Part shown: in pieces, positions 45,931-60,100 of the stretch | How positions within the stretch are numbered: position 1 is the stretch's first letter | How the letters are laid out: each line of letters starts with the position of its first letter | Assembly: GCA_050084515.1 (NCBI GenBank) | Contig: CM114274.1 | Location: forward strand, 24,180,001-24,244,000 | Direction of reading: 5' to 3' | Origin: Blasia pusilla | Lineage: Eukaryota; Marchantiophyta; Marchantiopsida; Blasiales | DNA length: 64,000 nt | Position numbers and translations under genes: made by a program | The notes under the pieces: generated by a model | Database searches by the model: none | Told to the model about the DNA's origin: nothing | Seen by the model: the letters and a program-made list of their open reading frames with translations, nothing else

Positions 45931-48188
45931 GTTTTCTATAAAATTACTACAACTCTTTACATCAATTGTAATTCTTCCTAATAGTTTCTTCTGTTGAGAA
46001 TTAAACAAACTAATCATGATTTGGACACTTTTTAAAAATTCTTCTATTGTTAAAGATATGAATTCCTAATCTTCCTGTTAATAATGCTACATTAATACTG
46101 CGTTGTTAGAGGTCCATTATTATTTACAAGATCAAGGAAAGAGACCGTGTGACTTTCTTGATATATCCTAAGCTAATTTCCAAAGCCTTCATTCACATTT
46201 ATATTTTGAGGAACAAGAGCTATTATATGATATGGAAGATTTATTTGAGAGAGTGCAATTGGGAGAAGTATGTATGAAGGAAGGAAAAAATGCTATTTGG
46301 GATTCGAGATATGATGAGCTTGATCAAATGTGCTTGAATGCTCTACTATCTCCAAATTATTTTTTCGTGGAAAGATATTTTATATAATCTTCTCCTTGCA
46401 AGTATAAGAAGAGCAAGAGGTATAGCTTTGGTTGTGTCATCACCAAAAATAGTTGTTATATTATTAGATGAATGACATATTGCACATTCACGCTTGAAGA
46501 TCCCTATCGATTTTCCTCAGAGCTCTACTTGCAAGTAAGTGCCATTAGCCGTTTTACGTTAGATTCTGTCGATATATAAAAATTAAATAACTCCGAGTAC
46601 TATAACTCTAATTAACTTTCCTCTTTAGTTTGTAGTTTATTGGTCAATAATATAAAGCGCACTTAATCGTTGACAGAGATATTGACTACATAAATGCTAA
46701 TGTCATGTCTTGGTTTTGTGGAGAGGTAATCATTTTATCTTGCATATTTTCTTATGGATATTTTGTTTTTGGAAAGTTTGGATTTTCTTTGTACACAATA
46801 TGTAGTGAATTGGTTTGGTCTCACCAGTTGACTACATATTGTAAATATAAGAGAGTATTTATCTTAGGCCGACTCTCTTGCGATTCACGTGATGTATTAT
46901 ATCTATCAACTAAAGTTTTTAACATATGTTGACGTTTTGGATTACCTCCGTATCACTAACTTGTGTTTGAAGATTGATGCAACAATTATGCTCTTACAAA
47001 ATATAAATGGATCACATGAACAAATAAATATGACTAGATTGATGATTCGTAAATTTATAGAGTAGTACATTAATCACGAAACCATCATAAGGAAGAATAT
47101 TGAAGATCAAATTTTTATTCCACGCTTTCTATTGATTTCATCAAATTCTACTTGCCATTTGATGTACAAAGATTTCAATTCCCTATTCAATTAACTTTTG
47201 TTATGACTTTACCAAATCTCGAAAGCAACCCTTTGCAAAAGGTTGGCATTTTCTTGCTAGGTTCAATATTATCTCATAATCCATTGCACATAGCATTACG
47301 TAGAATGGGGAAGAGAAATTTCATCCGCATTCATTAGAAGCGATGAACATGTAAATAAGGAAGTTCACTACATAGGAAGGCAATGTATAAACAAATACCT
47401 CCATGAAATACACTTTGCAAGTATACTACGAGCACCTCAATAGCTTGCGCGTCCACAAGGATGCTCATGAGAGGCGAGAGCAATGAGATTCTACGGATTC
47501 AAATCTTCTAATTCTCTAACCGCCGCAATTGAGATGATTGGATGACTCCCTCATGATAGTCCAACATGCCCATCCAGAGGATAGCACGCCACTAGGACAC
47601 TCGTTGAAGGAACATGATCAATAATGCCCTTGCCTTCCCTCATGCACCTCTACTCCAACATGTAGACGCGCAAGCAACAAAGATCCCACCGCATGGCACA
47701 CTTAGGATTAAGGGCAAAGATCCCACCATCGCCCCCGCCTGAGCACAAATTATATGTCCACAACCCTCTCCCTTGCCATGCATTGCACCTGCGAGTTACT
47801 AGTATTTAGAGCCACAAGGGTTGGCTCCAAGCCCTTTTGTTGGAGCCGCAATAGTCCATGCGATGAGCGAACAAACTAGGGGCTCTCCATGAACAAAACT
47901 GATGATCATTGCACGCAACCAGTGCACGAAGCTCTTGGCCTTCTTTAAGAATACTACTGAGGTAGGAATACGGAGGTACATAGATCCTGGCCAAAGCTAC
48001 CATTGAAGTTTTTAGATGACGACTAAGGCCGTTTTGCAGGAGCTATATCACAGGTTGATGGAGGGTAGGTGTGGGGACCCGTCACTGTGATATCGGAGAT
48101 AGGTAGAAGAGCACGCGAGCACATGACAGTGGCCCGCTGCTGGGCATCATAGCCTTGATATGAAGCGGACTTGGAAATTTATTTTACG
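45931..48188. other. Intergenic stretch without recognisable genes
   Basis: AT-rich to about 47390, then more balanced. No domain, RNA gene or repeat is supported. The part nearest 48188 should include the 3' UTR of the AAA ATPase gene. Confidence 0.5.
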
Positions 48189-51100
48189 TCACCATGCTTT
48201 GTCTTGGTTGTTTTTCAGCGCGTGGCTCAGAAAGTACTGGTCCTGAAGGCTGTACATCACAGTTTGCCTCCTCTTTTCAGCACAATCGATGTATTCTTGA
48301 ATAGGTGGAAGGGTTTGCGAAGGCGGGTTTCCCGCTGTACCGCGAATAATCTGCACATGCGAAAGTCCGAAATGAATGAGGAGACGGCGATCCACTCCGC
48401 AACTGGACAGATGGGGAGATCTTGAGATTAGATGCAACTGATGAATTCTATGGATGGGTTTGAGTAGAAGACATGTATGGAACAGACCGACCCGACAATC
48501 AGATGCTTAAGCAGGTGAATACGACAGATCAGGTGCACTTATGGGATGAGAGTCCGAGCCAATGGGATGAAAGGGAATTTCATGTCTGTAAGAATCTGGC
48601 TTCAAAGTAGGCTTACCTTTGATGCCCATTTCCGTTCAGCTTGCTGGCACACATCGTGTAAATCACGGCCAGACATCCTGCCACATACGAATCATGTACG
48701 GGCATTTGTTAGGCTGCAAGATTTCAACACACCAACAATTTGTTTGAACCAAACAAGTCTTTCCAGTGTCGTTAGGAACAGCAGCGGCAGTGGCCTGAAA
48801 CGAACGAAGTTCGGTCAAGCCATTTCAGGCGTACTGTAGTAAATCCAATCCCACTCAATATCGTGATCAACAACGTATCTGCGACGCTTAAATGAGTATT
48901 ACTGATGAACCTTTCCCTCACATTCCCCTATTCAATGCCTGAAGGATTATGGGGGGACCCCTTTCTTCCATATGAAATAGAGTTGAAAGCATTTCAGGAA
49001 GTCATCTCCTTTATCGAGAGATGATGCATGGTGAAAATATAAAATTGCAAAAAGGTAATGGATATTGATGGGAGAAGCGTGGAGAGTTAGGTTCGATTTG
49101 TAAAGACTGAGAGGAGACGGAAAATGAACGAGCACTTCCAGAGAGAAAGGTGGTAGTTAGGTCCAAGAATTGGAAGATAAAGGGCTGTTACATATGTATA
49201 CATATGGCACCTGGTTTAAGGCACATGGAAGCAGAGTTAGGGAGCAGTAGACAAACAAATGTGTGCTGGGTGGGGTTGAAGCCTCCATCTTCTTTGTTTC
49301 TCCACTCTTCCAAGAGCTTAATCACTACTTATGCGGCTGGTGTTGTAAAGAGTTACTTGGCTGACACCTGGAAACTTTGCACGAACACTTATTCTGGTAC
49401 GCACTCAGTGTATGAGGGTCTCCCTCTTCTCATATGGTACTCTATTCGTTTCTTCCTCAGCACCAATCCCAGTTTCTAACATGGTCCAACCAGGGCACGG
49501 CAGGTATGCTCACAAGGCTATGACAGGCGATGCTTGACAAGAAGGGTCTTTCCTCTCTCAACGTCTAAAAGGAAAACAGAATGAAAGAAGCCGATCTCCA
49601 CCAATATTTCCACTCCTCGAAATCTGACAGGATTCGGCAGGACCATGTTTCTCTTTCATCCATGAAAAACCCAAGAGTTATACTTACCATTGCCCTCGAG
49701 CCTATTGATTGAAGAGTAGTACCACCAATTAGGATGTTACGAATTCATTAGTGTCAGAAACCTCTTCTAGAACTCCGTTTTTCCTGAGCATGTAGGAGTC
49801 CTCTTGTCAAGAAATCTACGACACATAGTGCCAATAAAAGAAGAATATAGAATATAATTGCTTCAGTAGAGAATACTTTTTCAAGTGAAGAATCTTACCC
49901 CTCACTGACTGCTGCCAAAGAACCCAACTCTGAAGCACTTAAATGCTGTGCATATTGTGCAGCTATATCTTGACGGGTCACAAGGTCAGGTAGGCTGAAA
50001 AATATTGATGAGTCAAATCGGCTGCATGCAGCAAACGTGTCAGCTATATCTCAAGATACAAGAGGTACAGACCATAAACTGGAGAAGTTCAATAAATGAG
50101 TACAGGAGTAAAATATTTTCCACGGAATTTACAGCTAGAAGTTTAGTTATCGTCCTTCCCATAATCACCAGTTTGGTTGAATAATACTTTGAACAATAGA
50201 AGAAGACAACCCCTAAGATTCAATACATGGCTGTTCCTGAAAACAAAAATTCTTCACATTGAGTTTAACATAAGAATTAGTCACCTGAGAAGAGCTGGAT
50301 CCAGATCCTGCTTCCTGTTGGTCGCTGCTATCACTACAACTTTGCTGTCTCGTTCAAATCCATCCATCTATGTACAGGGCACAATCAAAGCATGACGATG
50401 ATGCAGAAGCATAATCTAGTTGTTGATGGATACATTGACGAGGTAGAGATGGATTTCCAGCGGATACTTGAAATGCCATTAACAAAGGATACTCATCAAG
50501 AAACTGTAATTTTTAATCTATCAAGTGTTGAAATTGCAACTGTAAGATCAGGAGCGAAAAAATCTGTTTTTTACTATGAAAAGTTAACTTTTTCTATCTC
50601 TAGGTAAAATTCTATTTTTAGGTTTATTAACTAGACCTTTAGGTTTTCGCAATAGCTTTTTTAGTCTTAGTTAAAAACCCTTAGGGTTTCATAATAGCCT
50701 CCTTTAGCCTTAGTTAAGGACTTTTAGGGTTTAAGATAGCCAGGGGCTATCCTATAAGAGCAAGAGGCTTACCAGAGCACTCTCATTCTCTTCTCTACTA
50801 TTCCCAGCTCCTGGACCTGCGAACTTCAGTATTGCTGCCCCTCAGCTTGGGTGGCTGACCTATTGTGATAGAAGGAGTTGATGTTTTGGAGGACCTGCTG
50901 CTGGAGGAGATAGTGTGCTTTGCTTGAAAAGGCATCAATAGTGTAGAGAGTCTCTTCTTCCTATAGGGAGGAAGTTTGTGAGTAGTAGATCAATCAGATC
51001 TCTCTCATGTTTTTGTAAGTACAGAGTTTCCTTTCCTATTTGACGTCTGTGAAGCTATTCCATGTATCTATAATCTGTTGTAACTTCTTGGAGCTTGGAG

Positions 51101-54100
51101 AAACAAATTAGCTCTGTAATCAAAGTCAGTATTTGTTTACTCCTGTTTTTCTTTTAGGTTATGGGCCCACGAAGTGATATGGATCACTGGGTTAGCAAGA
51201 AATTAGACGCAACTAATTGGAGAAAGTGGTCTTTTGAAATGAAGATTCTCTGTTGTCATAAGGATTGTTGGGAAGTCGTCCAATGTGCACCAACAGCAAT
51301 GCAACTGTTGGATGCAGAATGGATCAAATCCAACAATAGGGCAATGGCTGCATTGGTTATGAACATGGGAGACTGCTATAGAGATGGCCCGTGACAAACC
51401 AAATGCTCATGCCATGTGGGAGACTGTGAAAGAAGGCTTACAAACTGAATCTGTAGGACACATCTTTAGTGTCCTTCGGAACCTTGTGAACTTGCGCCAG
51501 GACGAATCTGAGCCTGTTGCTACTCATGTGGCGAGGGTGAAAGGGATGATTTCTACTCTCATCGAAGGAGGTCTCAAAGTAGACGATTTTTTCCAAGTAG
51601 GTCTACTTCTCAGCACTCTCTCTAAGAGTTTTGAGAGTACTGTGCTGGAAGCTCAACAGAAAAAGAAACTTACCTGGGAGTATGTCAACGGACAACTCAT
51701 CAATGAAGAATCGAAGCATGCTGGTAGGAACAATGTATCTGATGAGATCGCTCTTGCTGCCAAGGTTGGTAGAGAGGGTACAATGAAAGGGCATGAAGAA
51801 GCTCAAGTGCAAATATTGCAACATGCTGAACCATACAGAAGAGGTCTGTTGGAAAAAGGTGAGAGACCTGAAAGGCAAGAAGAAAAGCTTGGGAAAGTTC
51901 AACACTTCCGAGAAAGCTCATGTGGTTGAAGATAGCGATGATGATCAACTATTCATGACTTTGGAAGGTGATGTACCATTCGAATCAAGTTCTGGGGATG
52001 CTTGGTACATTGATAGTGGAGCAACATCTCACATGTGCGTGTAAGAGAAGTTGTTTTAGCAACATTCAGAAAATCTCTACACGCAATGTAACAGTGGCAA
52101 GCAATCACAAGCTGGAAACTTCTTCCAAAGGTGAAGTTCATCTAAATCTGAAAGGTTGTAGAGAATTACTTCTCAAAAATGTCCTTTATATTCCTGAGAT
52201 AGGAAAAAATCTGATCTCTGTGAAAGTCTTAGCAAGTGAGGGTTTCAAAGTGTTGTTTACAGATGATCATTGCATTATTTTTGATCATGATACAACTGAA
52301 ATCGGGAAAGCTTCGATTGTGAACAATCAGCTTTATAAACTTCATACAACACATGTTGATGAAGAATCGCCAACATTGGATCTGAAGAAAATTCTTTAGA
52401 CATTTGGCATAGGCGACTAGCACATCTGGGAATTCAGAATATGAGGAAACTCCAGAAGATGGTTGTTGGATTCCATTTACAACCTGATAGTTCAGAATTC
52501 TTTTGTGAAGGTTGTATAGAAGGGAAACAGAGTAGAACTTCTACACCTAAGAAGTCCAAAACTAGAGTAGGAGAAAAGCTTGAGCTCATCCACTCTGATG
52601 TGTGTGGACGATGAAAGTAGCATCTCACGGAGGTGCAAAATACTTTGTTTCTTTCACTGATGACAAGTCAAGAAGGACGTTTGTCTACTTGATGAAGACA
52701 AAGGATGAAGTCTTGGACAGATTTCAGCACTTTGTCAATGAGGTTGAGAATGAGCTTGGCCTGAAAGTGAAAGTGCTTAGAACTGATGGAGGTGGAGAAT
52801 ACATCAACAAACAGTTCAAAGATTTCTATCTCAAAAGGGAATCAAGAGTCAAGTTACTGCAAGGAGCAGTCCAGAGCAGAATGGAGCAGCTGAAAGATTG
52901 AATAGGACATTGGTTGAAAGAACCAGGTCCATGCTCTCCACAGCAAACCTTGGTCGAGAATTTTGGGAGAAGCCCTAACTACTGCCAACTACTTGAAGAA
53001 TTTGAGTCCTTCAACAGCATTGGACAACTTGACACCAGAGGAAGCATGGAGTGGTAAGAAACCAGATCTCTCTCACCTGAAAGTTTTGGTGTTGTGCTTA
53101 TGCTTTGATTCCAAAGGAGAAAAGAACAAAGCTAGACTCCAAATCGGAGAAATGCATATTCTTAGGGTATGAACCTGGATGTAAAGGGTACAGACTCTTC
53201 AATCCAAGCACTAAGAAAGCAATCAGAAGTAGAGATGTCTATTTCAATGAGAAAGATCTTGGTAGCAGCATTACTAGCACTGCAGAAGTCAGTTTTGAAA
53301 AGGAGTTGACATTCTTTAAAGATATCAAGGTTGAAGAAAATGATGATGAGGTTGATAAATCTCAAGGAGATTATCTCCAACCAGATTTTACGTAAGGAGA
53401 AAGCCTGATGTAGAAATATCAGAAGTACCATTAGAGAGTACCGATAGTTATCTTACAGGCACAGAGCAACAACCTCCAGTTCGAAAATCAACAAGGACAT
53501 CCAAAATTCCAATTCGACTTGGGATAAGTCTTGGAAAAGGTGAGACTGACCAGCAAGAAGAAAGATTCACAGAGGAATCGCATCTGGCTGAAGTGTGTTA
53601 CCAAGCCCTTGATAATGCAGGTTGTACATCAGGAATGTTGGAGGCTGATGAACCGCTAAGTCTTGAAGAAGCTCTCACTAGAGATGATGCCATCCAGTGG
53701 GAGCAAGCGGTACATGAAGAGATGGGATCTCTCCAAAGCAATCAGACTTTTGAGTTGGTGAATTTGCCCCCATGAGGAAGGCAATCGGTTGCAAGTGGGT
53801 CTTCAAAGTGAAAAGAGGACCTAAGAATGAGGTGGTCAAGTATAAAGCTCGACTAGTTGCTAAAGGCTACAGTCAGATTGAAGGACTTGACTATGCAGAA
53901 ACTTTTGCTCCTGTAGCAAAATTTACTTCCGTAAGAAGCTTGCTAGCATTAGCGGCAAAGCATAATTGGGAGATACATCAAATGGATGTAAAACCGCTTC
54001 CTCCATGGAGAATTGCATGAGGAGATTTACATGCAACAACCAGAAGGTTTCAAGGATGGAGACAAGGTATGGTTGCTGAAGAAAGCTTTATATGGACTCA

Positions 54101-57100
54101 AGCAAGCGTCAAGACTCTGGTATGAGAAAATTGACGGTTATTTTCAGAAGTTGGTTTTCACAAGAATAGGGCAGATCCTAGTGTTTATCACATGTTGAAT
54201 ATTGTGGTTCACATAGCACTGTATGTAGATGATTTGTTACTCCTCTGTGAAGACCTGAAAACTATGCACAGGCTGAAGCGTGGACTGAGTGAAGCTTTTG
54301 AAATGGTTGATCTAGGAGAAGTAAATTATTTACTCGGAATACAAATCACTAGAAATAGAGATGTTGGTTGGATCAAGATGAGCCAAACCAAATATGTGAA
54401 GAATGTCATCAATCGTTTTTCTATGGGTGATTGTAATCCAGTAGGGACACCCATGGAGGTAGGAATCAAGCTTACCAAGGAAATGTGTCCTCAAACTGAA
54501 TTGGAGATGAATGATATGGCTAACATACCATATCAGAATGCAGTGGGCTGCATTATGTATGCAATGGTTGCCACAAGGCCAGACCTTGCATACACAGTGG
54601 GAGTTTTGAGCAGGTTCATCACAACCCTGGCTTGCAACATTGGCAAGCTGTCAAGCGTGTGATGAGATACCTGAAAGGCACTCACGACTTTTGCCTCACA
54701 TATATCAAAGAGGCAGAAGTAGATCTAATTGGTTACAGTGACGCTGATTGGGCAGGAGATCTAGACAATAGACAATCTACTTCTGCATATTGCTACTTGC
54801 TGTGTGGAGGAGCTATTAGTTGGAGCAGCAAGAGACAATCCACCGTAGCACTTTCCACATGTGAAGCAGAATACATGGCCCTAACACATGCTGCCAAGGA
54901 GGCAATATGGCTTAGACGCCTCCTTGATGGTTTTGGATGCCATCAAGCAAGACCTACAAAAGTGTATGCTGATAATCGGGGCAGTATTGATCTAACCAAG
55001 AATCCGATACACCATGCGAGGACAAAGCACATTGATATACAACATCACTTTATACGGGAAAAGGTTGGAGTGGAAATTGAATTAGAACACTGTGCAACAG
55101 AGGACATGGCAGCTGACGTGTTCACAAAATCTCTCACCAAGGTTAAACACCTAAGGTGCATGGAGTTAATTGGAATACACCTGAACTCACGTTGAGTGGG
55201 AGTGTTGAAATTGCAACTGTAAGATCAGGAGCGAAAAAATCTGTTTTTTACTATGAAAAGTTAACTTTTTCTATCTCTAGGTAAAATTCTATTTTTAGGT
55301 TTATTAACTAGACCTTTAGGTTTTCGCAATAGCTTTTTTAGTCTTAGTTAAAAACCCTTAGGGTTTCATAATAGCCTCCTTTAGCCTTAGTTAAGGACTT
55401 TTAGGGTTTAAGATAGCCAGGGGCTATCCTATAAGAGCAAGAGGCTTACCAGAGCACTCTCATTCTCTTCTCTACTATTCCCAGCTCCTGGACCTGCGAA
55501 CTTCAGTATTGCTGCCCCTCAGCTTGGGTGGCTGACCTATTGTGATAGAAGGAGTTGATGTTTTGGAGGACCTGCTGCTGGAGGAGATAGTGTGCTGCTT
55601 GAAAAGGCATCAATAGTGTAGAGAGTCTCTTCTTCCTATAGGGAGGAAGTTTGTGAGTAGTAGATCAATCAGATCTCTCTCATGTTTTTGTAAGTACAGA
55701 GTTTCCTTTCCTATTTGACGTCTGTGAAGCTATTCCATGTATCTATAATCTGTTGTAACTTCTTGGAGCTTGGAGAAACAAATTAGCTCTGTAATCAAAG
55801 TCAGTATTTGTTTACTCCTGTTTTTCTTTTAGGTTATGGGCCCAATGTAAGTGATATGGATCACTGGGTTAGCAAGAAATTAGACGCAACTAATTGGAGA
55901 AAGTGGTCTTTTGAAATGAAGATTCTCTGTTGTCATAAGGATTGTTGGGAAGTCGTCCAATGTGCACCAACAGCAATGCAACTGTTGGATGCAGAATGGA
56001 TCAAATCCAACAATAGGGCAATGGCTGCATTGGTTATGAACATGGGAGACTGCTATAGAGATGGCCCGTGACAAACCAAATGCTCATGCCATGTGGGAGA
56101 CTGTGAAAGAAGGCTTACAAACTGAATCTGTAGGACACATCTTTAGTGTCCTTCGGAACCTTGTGAACTTGCGCCAGGACGAATCTGAGCCTGTTGCTAC
56201 TCATGTGGCGAGGGTGAAAGGGATGATTTCTACTCTCATCGAAGGAGGTCTCAAAGTAGACGATTTTTTCCAAGTAGGTCTACTTCTCAGCACTCTCTCT
56301 AAGAGTTTTGAGAGTACTGTGCTGGAAGCTCAACAGAAAAAGAAACTTACCTGGGAGTATGTCAACGGACAACTCATCAATGAAGAATCGAAGCATGCTG
56401 GTAGGAACAATGTATCTGATGAGATCGCTCTTGCTGCCAAGGTTGGTAAGAGAGGGTACAATGAAAAGGGCATGAAGAAGCTCAAGTGCAAATATTGCAA
56501 CATGCTGAACCATACAGAAGAGGTCTGTTGGAAAAAGGTGAGAGACCTGAAAGGCAAGAAGAAAAGCTTGGGAAAGTTCAACACTTCCGAGAAAGCTCAT
56601 GTGGTTGAAGATAGCGATGATGATCAACTATTCATGACTTTGGAAGGTGATGTACCATTCGAATCAAGTTCTGGGGATGCTTGGTACATTGATAGTGGAG
56701 CAACATCTCACATGTGCGGTAAGAGAAGTTGTTTTAGCAACATTCAGAAAATCTCTACACGCAATGTAACAGTGGCAAGCAATCACAAGCTGGAAACTTC
56801 TTCCAAAGGTGAAGTTCATCTAAATCTGAAAGGTTGTAGAGAATTACTTCTCAAAAATGTCCTTTATATTCCTGAGATAGGAAAAAATCTGATCTCTGTG
56901 AAAGTCTTAGCAAGTGAGGGTTTCAAAGTGTTGTTTACAGATGATCATTGCATTATTTTTGATCATGATACAACTGAAATCGGGAAAGCTTCGATTGTGA
57001 ACAATCAGCTTTATAAACTTCATACAACACATGTTGATGAAGAATCGCCAACATTGGATCTGAAGAAAATTCTTTAGACATTTGGCATAGGCGACTAGCA

Positions 57101-60100
57101 CATCTGGGAATTCAGAATATGAGGAAACTCCAGAAGATGGTTGTTGGATTCCATTTACAACCTGATAGTTCAGAATTCTTTTGTGAAGGTTGTATAGAAG
57201 GGAAACAGAGTAGAACTTCTACACCTAAGAAGTCCAAAACTAGAGTAGGAGAAAAGCTTGAGCTCATCCACTCTGATGTGTGTGGACCGATGAAAGTAGC
57301 ATCTCACGGAGGTGCAAAATACTTTGTTTCTTTCACTGATGACAAGTCAAGAAGGACGTTTGTCTATTTTGATGAAGACAAAGGATGAAGTCTTGGACAG
57401 ATTTCAGCACTTTGTCAATGAGGTTGAGAATGAGCTTGGCCTGAAAGTGAAAGTGCTTAGAACTGATGGAGGTGGAGAATACATCAACAAACAGTTCAAA
57501 GATTTCTTATCTCAAAAGGGAATCAAGAGTCAAGTTACTGCAAGGAGCAGTCCAGAGCAGAATGGAGCAGCTGAAAGATTGAATAGGACATTGGTTGAAA
57601 GAACCAGGTCCATGCTCTCCACAGCAAACCTTGGTCGAGAATTTTGGGAGAAGCCCTAACTACTGCCAACTACTTGAAGAATTTGAGTCCTTCAACAGCA
57701 TTGGACAACTTGACACCAGAGGAAGCATGGAGTGGTAAGAAACCAGATCTCTCTCACCTGAAAGTTTTCGGGTGTTGTGCTTATGCTTTGATTCCAAAGG
57801 AGAAAAGAACAAAGCTAGACTCCAAATCGGAGAAATGCATATTCTTAGGTATGAACCTGGATGTAAAGGGTACAGACTCTTCAATCCAAGCACTAAGAAA
57901 GCAATCAGAAGTAGAGATGTCTATTTCAATGAGAAAGATCTTGGTAGCAGCATTACTAGCACTGCAGAAGTCAGTTTTGAAAAGGAGTTGACATTCTTTA
58001 AAGATATCAAGGTTGAAGAAAATGATGATGAGGTTGATAAATCTCAAGGAGATTATCTCCAACCAGATTTTACGTAAGGAGAAAGCCTGATGTAGAAATA
58101 TCAGAAGTACCATTAGAGAGTACCGATAGTTATCTTACAGGCACAGAGCAACAACCTCCAGTTCGAAAATCAACAAGGACATCCAAAATTCCAATTCGAC
58201 TTGGGATAAGTCTTGGAAAAGGTGAGACTGACCAGCAAGAAGAAAGATTCACAGAGGAATCGCATCTGGCTGAAGTGTGTTACCAAGCCCTTGATAATGC
58301 AGGTTGTACATCAGGAATGTTGGAGGCTGATGAACCGCTAAGTCTTGAAGAAGCTCTCACTAGAGATGATGCCATCCAGTGGGAGCAAGCGGTACATGAA
58401 GAGATGGGATCTCTCCAAAGCAATCAGACTTTTGAGTTGGTGAATTTGCCCCCATGAGGAAGGCAATCGGTTGCAAGTGGGTCTTCAAAGTGAAAAGAGG
58501 ACCTAAGAATGAGGTGGTCAAGTATAAAGCTCGACTAGTTGCTAAAGGCTACAGTCAGATTGAAGGACTTGACTATGCAGAAACTTTTGCTCCTGTAGCA
58601 AAATTTACTTCCGTAAGAAGCTTGCTAGCATTAGCGGCAAAGCATAATTGGGAGATACATCAAATGGATGTAAAAACCGCCTTCCTCCATGGAGAATTGC
58701 ATGAGGAGATTTACATGCAACAACCAGAAGGTTTCAAGGATGGAGACAAGGTATGGTTGCTGAAGAAAGCTTTATATGGACTCAAGCAAGCGTCAAGACT
58801 CTGGTATGAGAAAATTGACGGTTATTTTCAGAAGTTGGGTTTTCACAAGAATAGGGCAGATCCTAGTGTTTATCACATGTTGAATATTGTGGTTCACATA
58901 GCACTGTATGTAGATGATTTGTTACTCCTCTGTGAAGACCTGAAAACTATGCACAGGCTGAAGCGTGGACTGAGTGAAGCTTTTGAAATGGTTGATCTAG
59001 GAGAAGTAAATTATTTACTCGGAATACAAATCACTAGAAATAGAGATGTTGGTTGGATCAAGATGAGCCAAACCAAATATGTGAAGAATGTCATCAATCG
59101 TTTTTCTATGGGTGATTGTAATCCAGTAGGGACACCCATGGAGGTAGGAATCAAGCTTACCAAGGAAATGTGTCCTCAAACTGAATTGGAGATGAATGAT
59201 ATGGCTAACATACCATATCAGAATGCAGTGGGCTGCATTATGTATGCAATGGTTGCCACAAGGCCAGACCTTGCATACACAGTGGGAGTTTTGAGCAGGT
59301 TCATGCACAACCCTGGCTTGCAACATTGGCAAGCTGTCAAGCGTGTGATGAGATACCTGAAAGGCACTCACGACTTTTGCCTCACATATATCAAAGAGGC
59401 AGAAGTAGATCTAATTGGTTACAGTGACGCTGATTGGGCAGGAGATCTAGACAATAGACAATCTACTTCTGCATATTGCTACTTGCTGTGTGGAGGAGCT
59501 ATTAGTTGGAGCAGCAAGAGACAATCCACCGTAGCACTTTCCACATGTGAAGCAGAATACATGGCCCTAACACATGCTGCCAAGGAGGCAATATGGCTTA
59601 GACGCCTCCTTGATGGTTTTGGATGCCATCAAGCAAGACCTACAAAAGTGTATGCTGATAATCGGGGCAGTATTGATCTAACCAAGAACCGATACACCAT
59701 GCGAGGACAAAGCACATTGATATACAACATCACTTTATACGGGAAAAGGTTGAGTGGAAATTGAATTAGAACACTGTGCAACAGAGGACATGGCAGCTGA
59801 CGTGTTCACAAAATCTCTCACCAAGGTTAAACACCTAAGGTGCATGGAGTTAATTGAATACACCTGAACTCACGTTGAGTGGGAGTGTTGAAATTGCAAC
59901 TGTAAGATCAGGAGCGAAAAAAATCTGTTTTTACTATGAAAAGTTAACTTTTTCTATCTCTAGGTAAAATTCTATTTTTAGGTTTATTAACTAGACCTTT
60001 AGGTTTTCGCAATAGCTTTTTAGTCTTAGTTAAAAACCTTTAGGGTTTCATAATAGCCTCCTTTAGCCTTAGTTAAGGACTTTTAGGGTTTAAGATAGCC

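Noticed and set aside
50392-50607. 71-codon frame crossing into Copia LTR1
   Set aside because: It starts in the AAA ATPase intron and ends in the LTR; no family match, and it crosses the insertion border.
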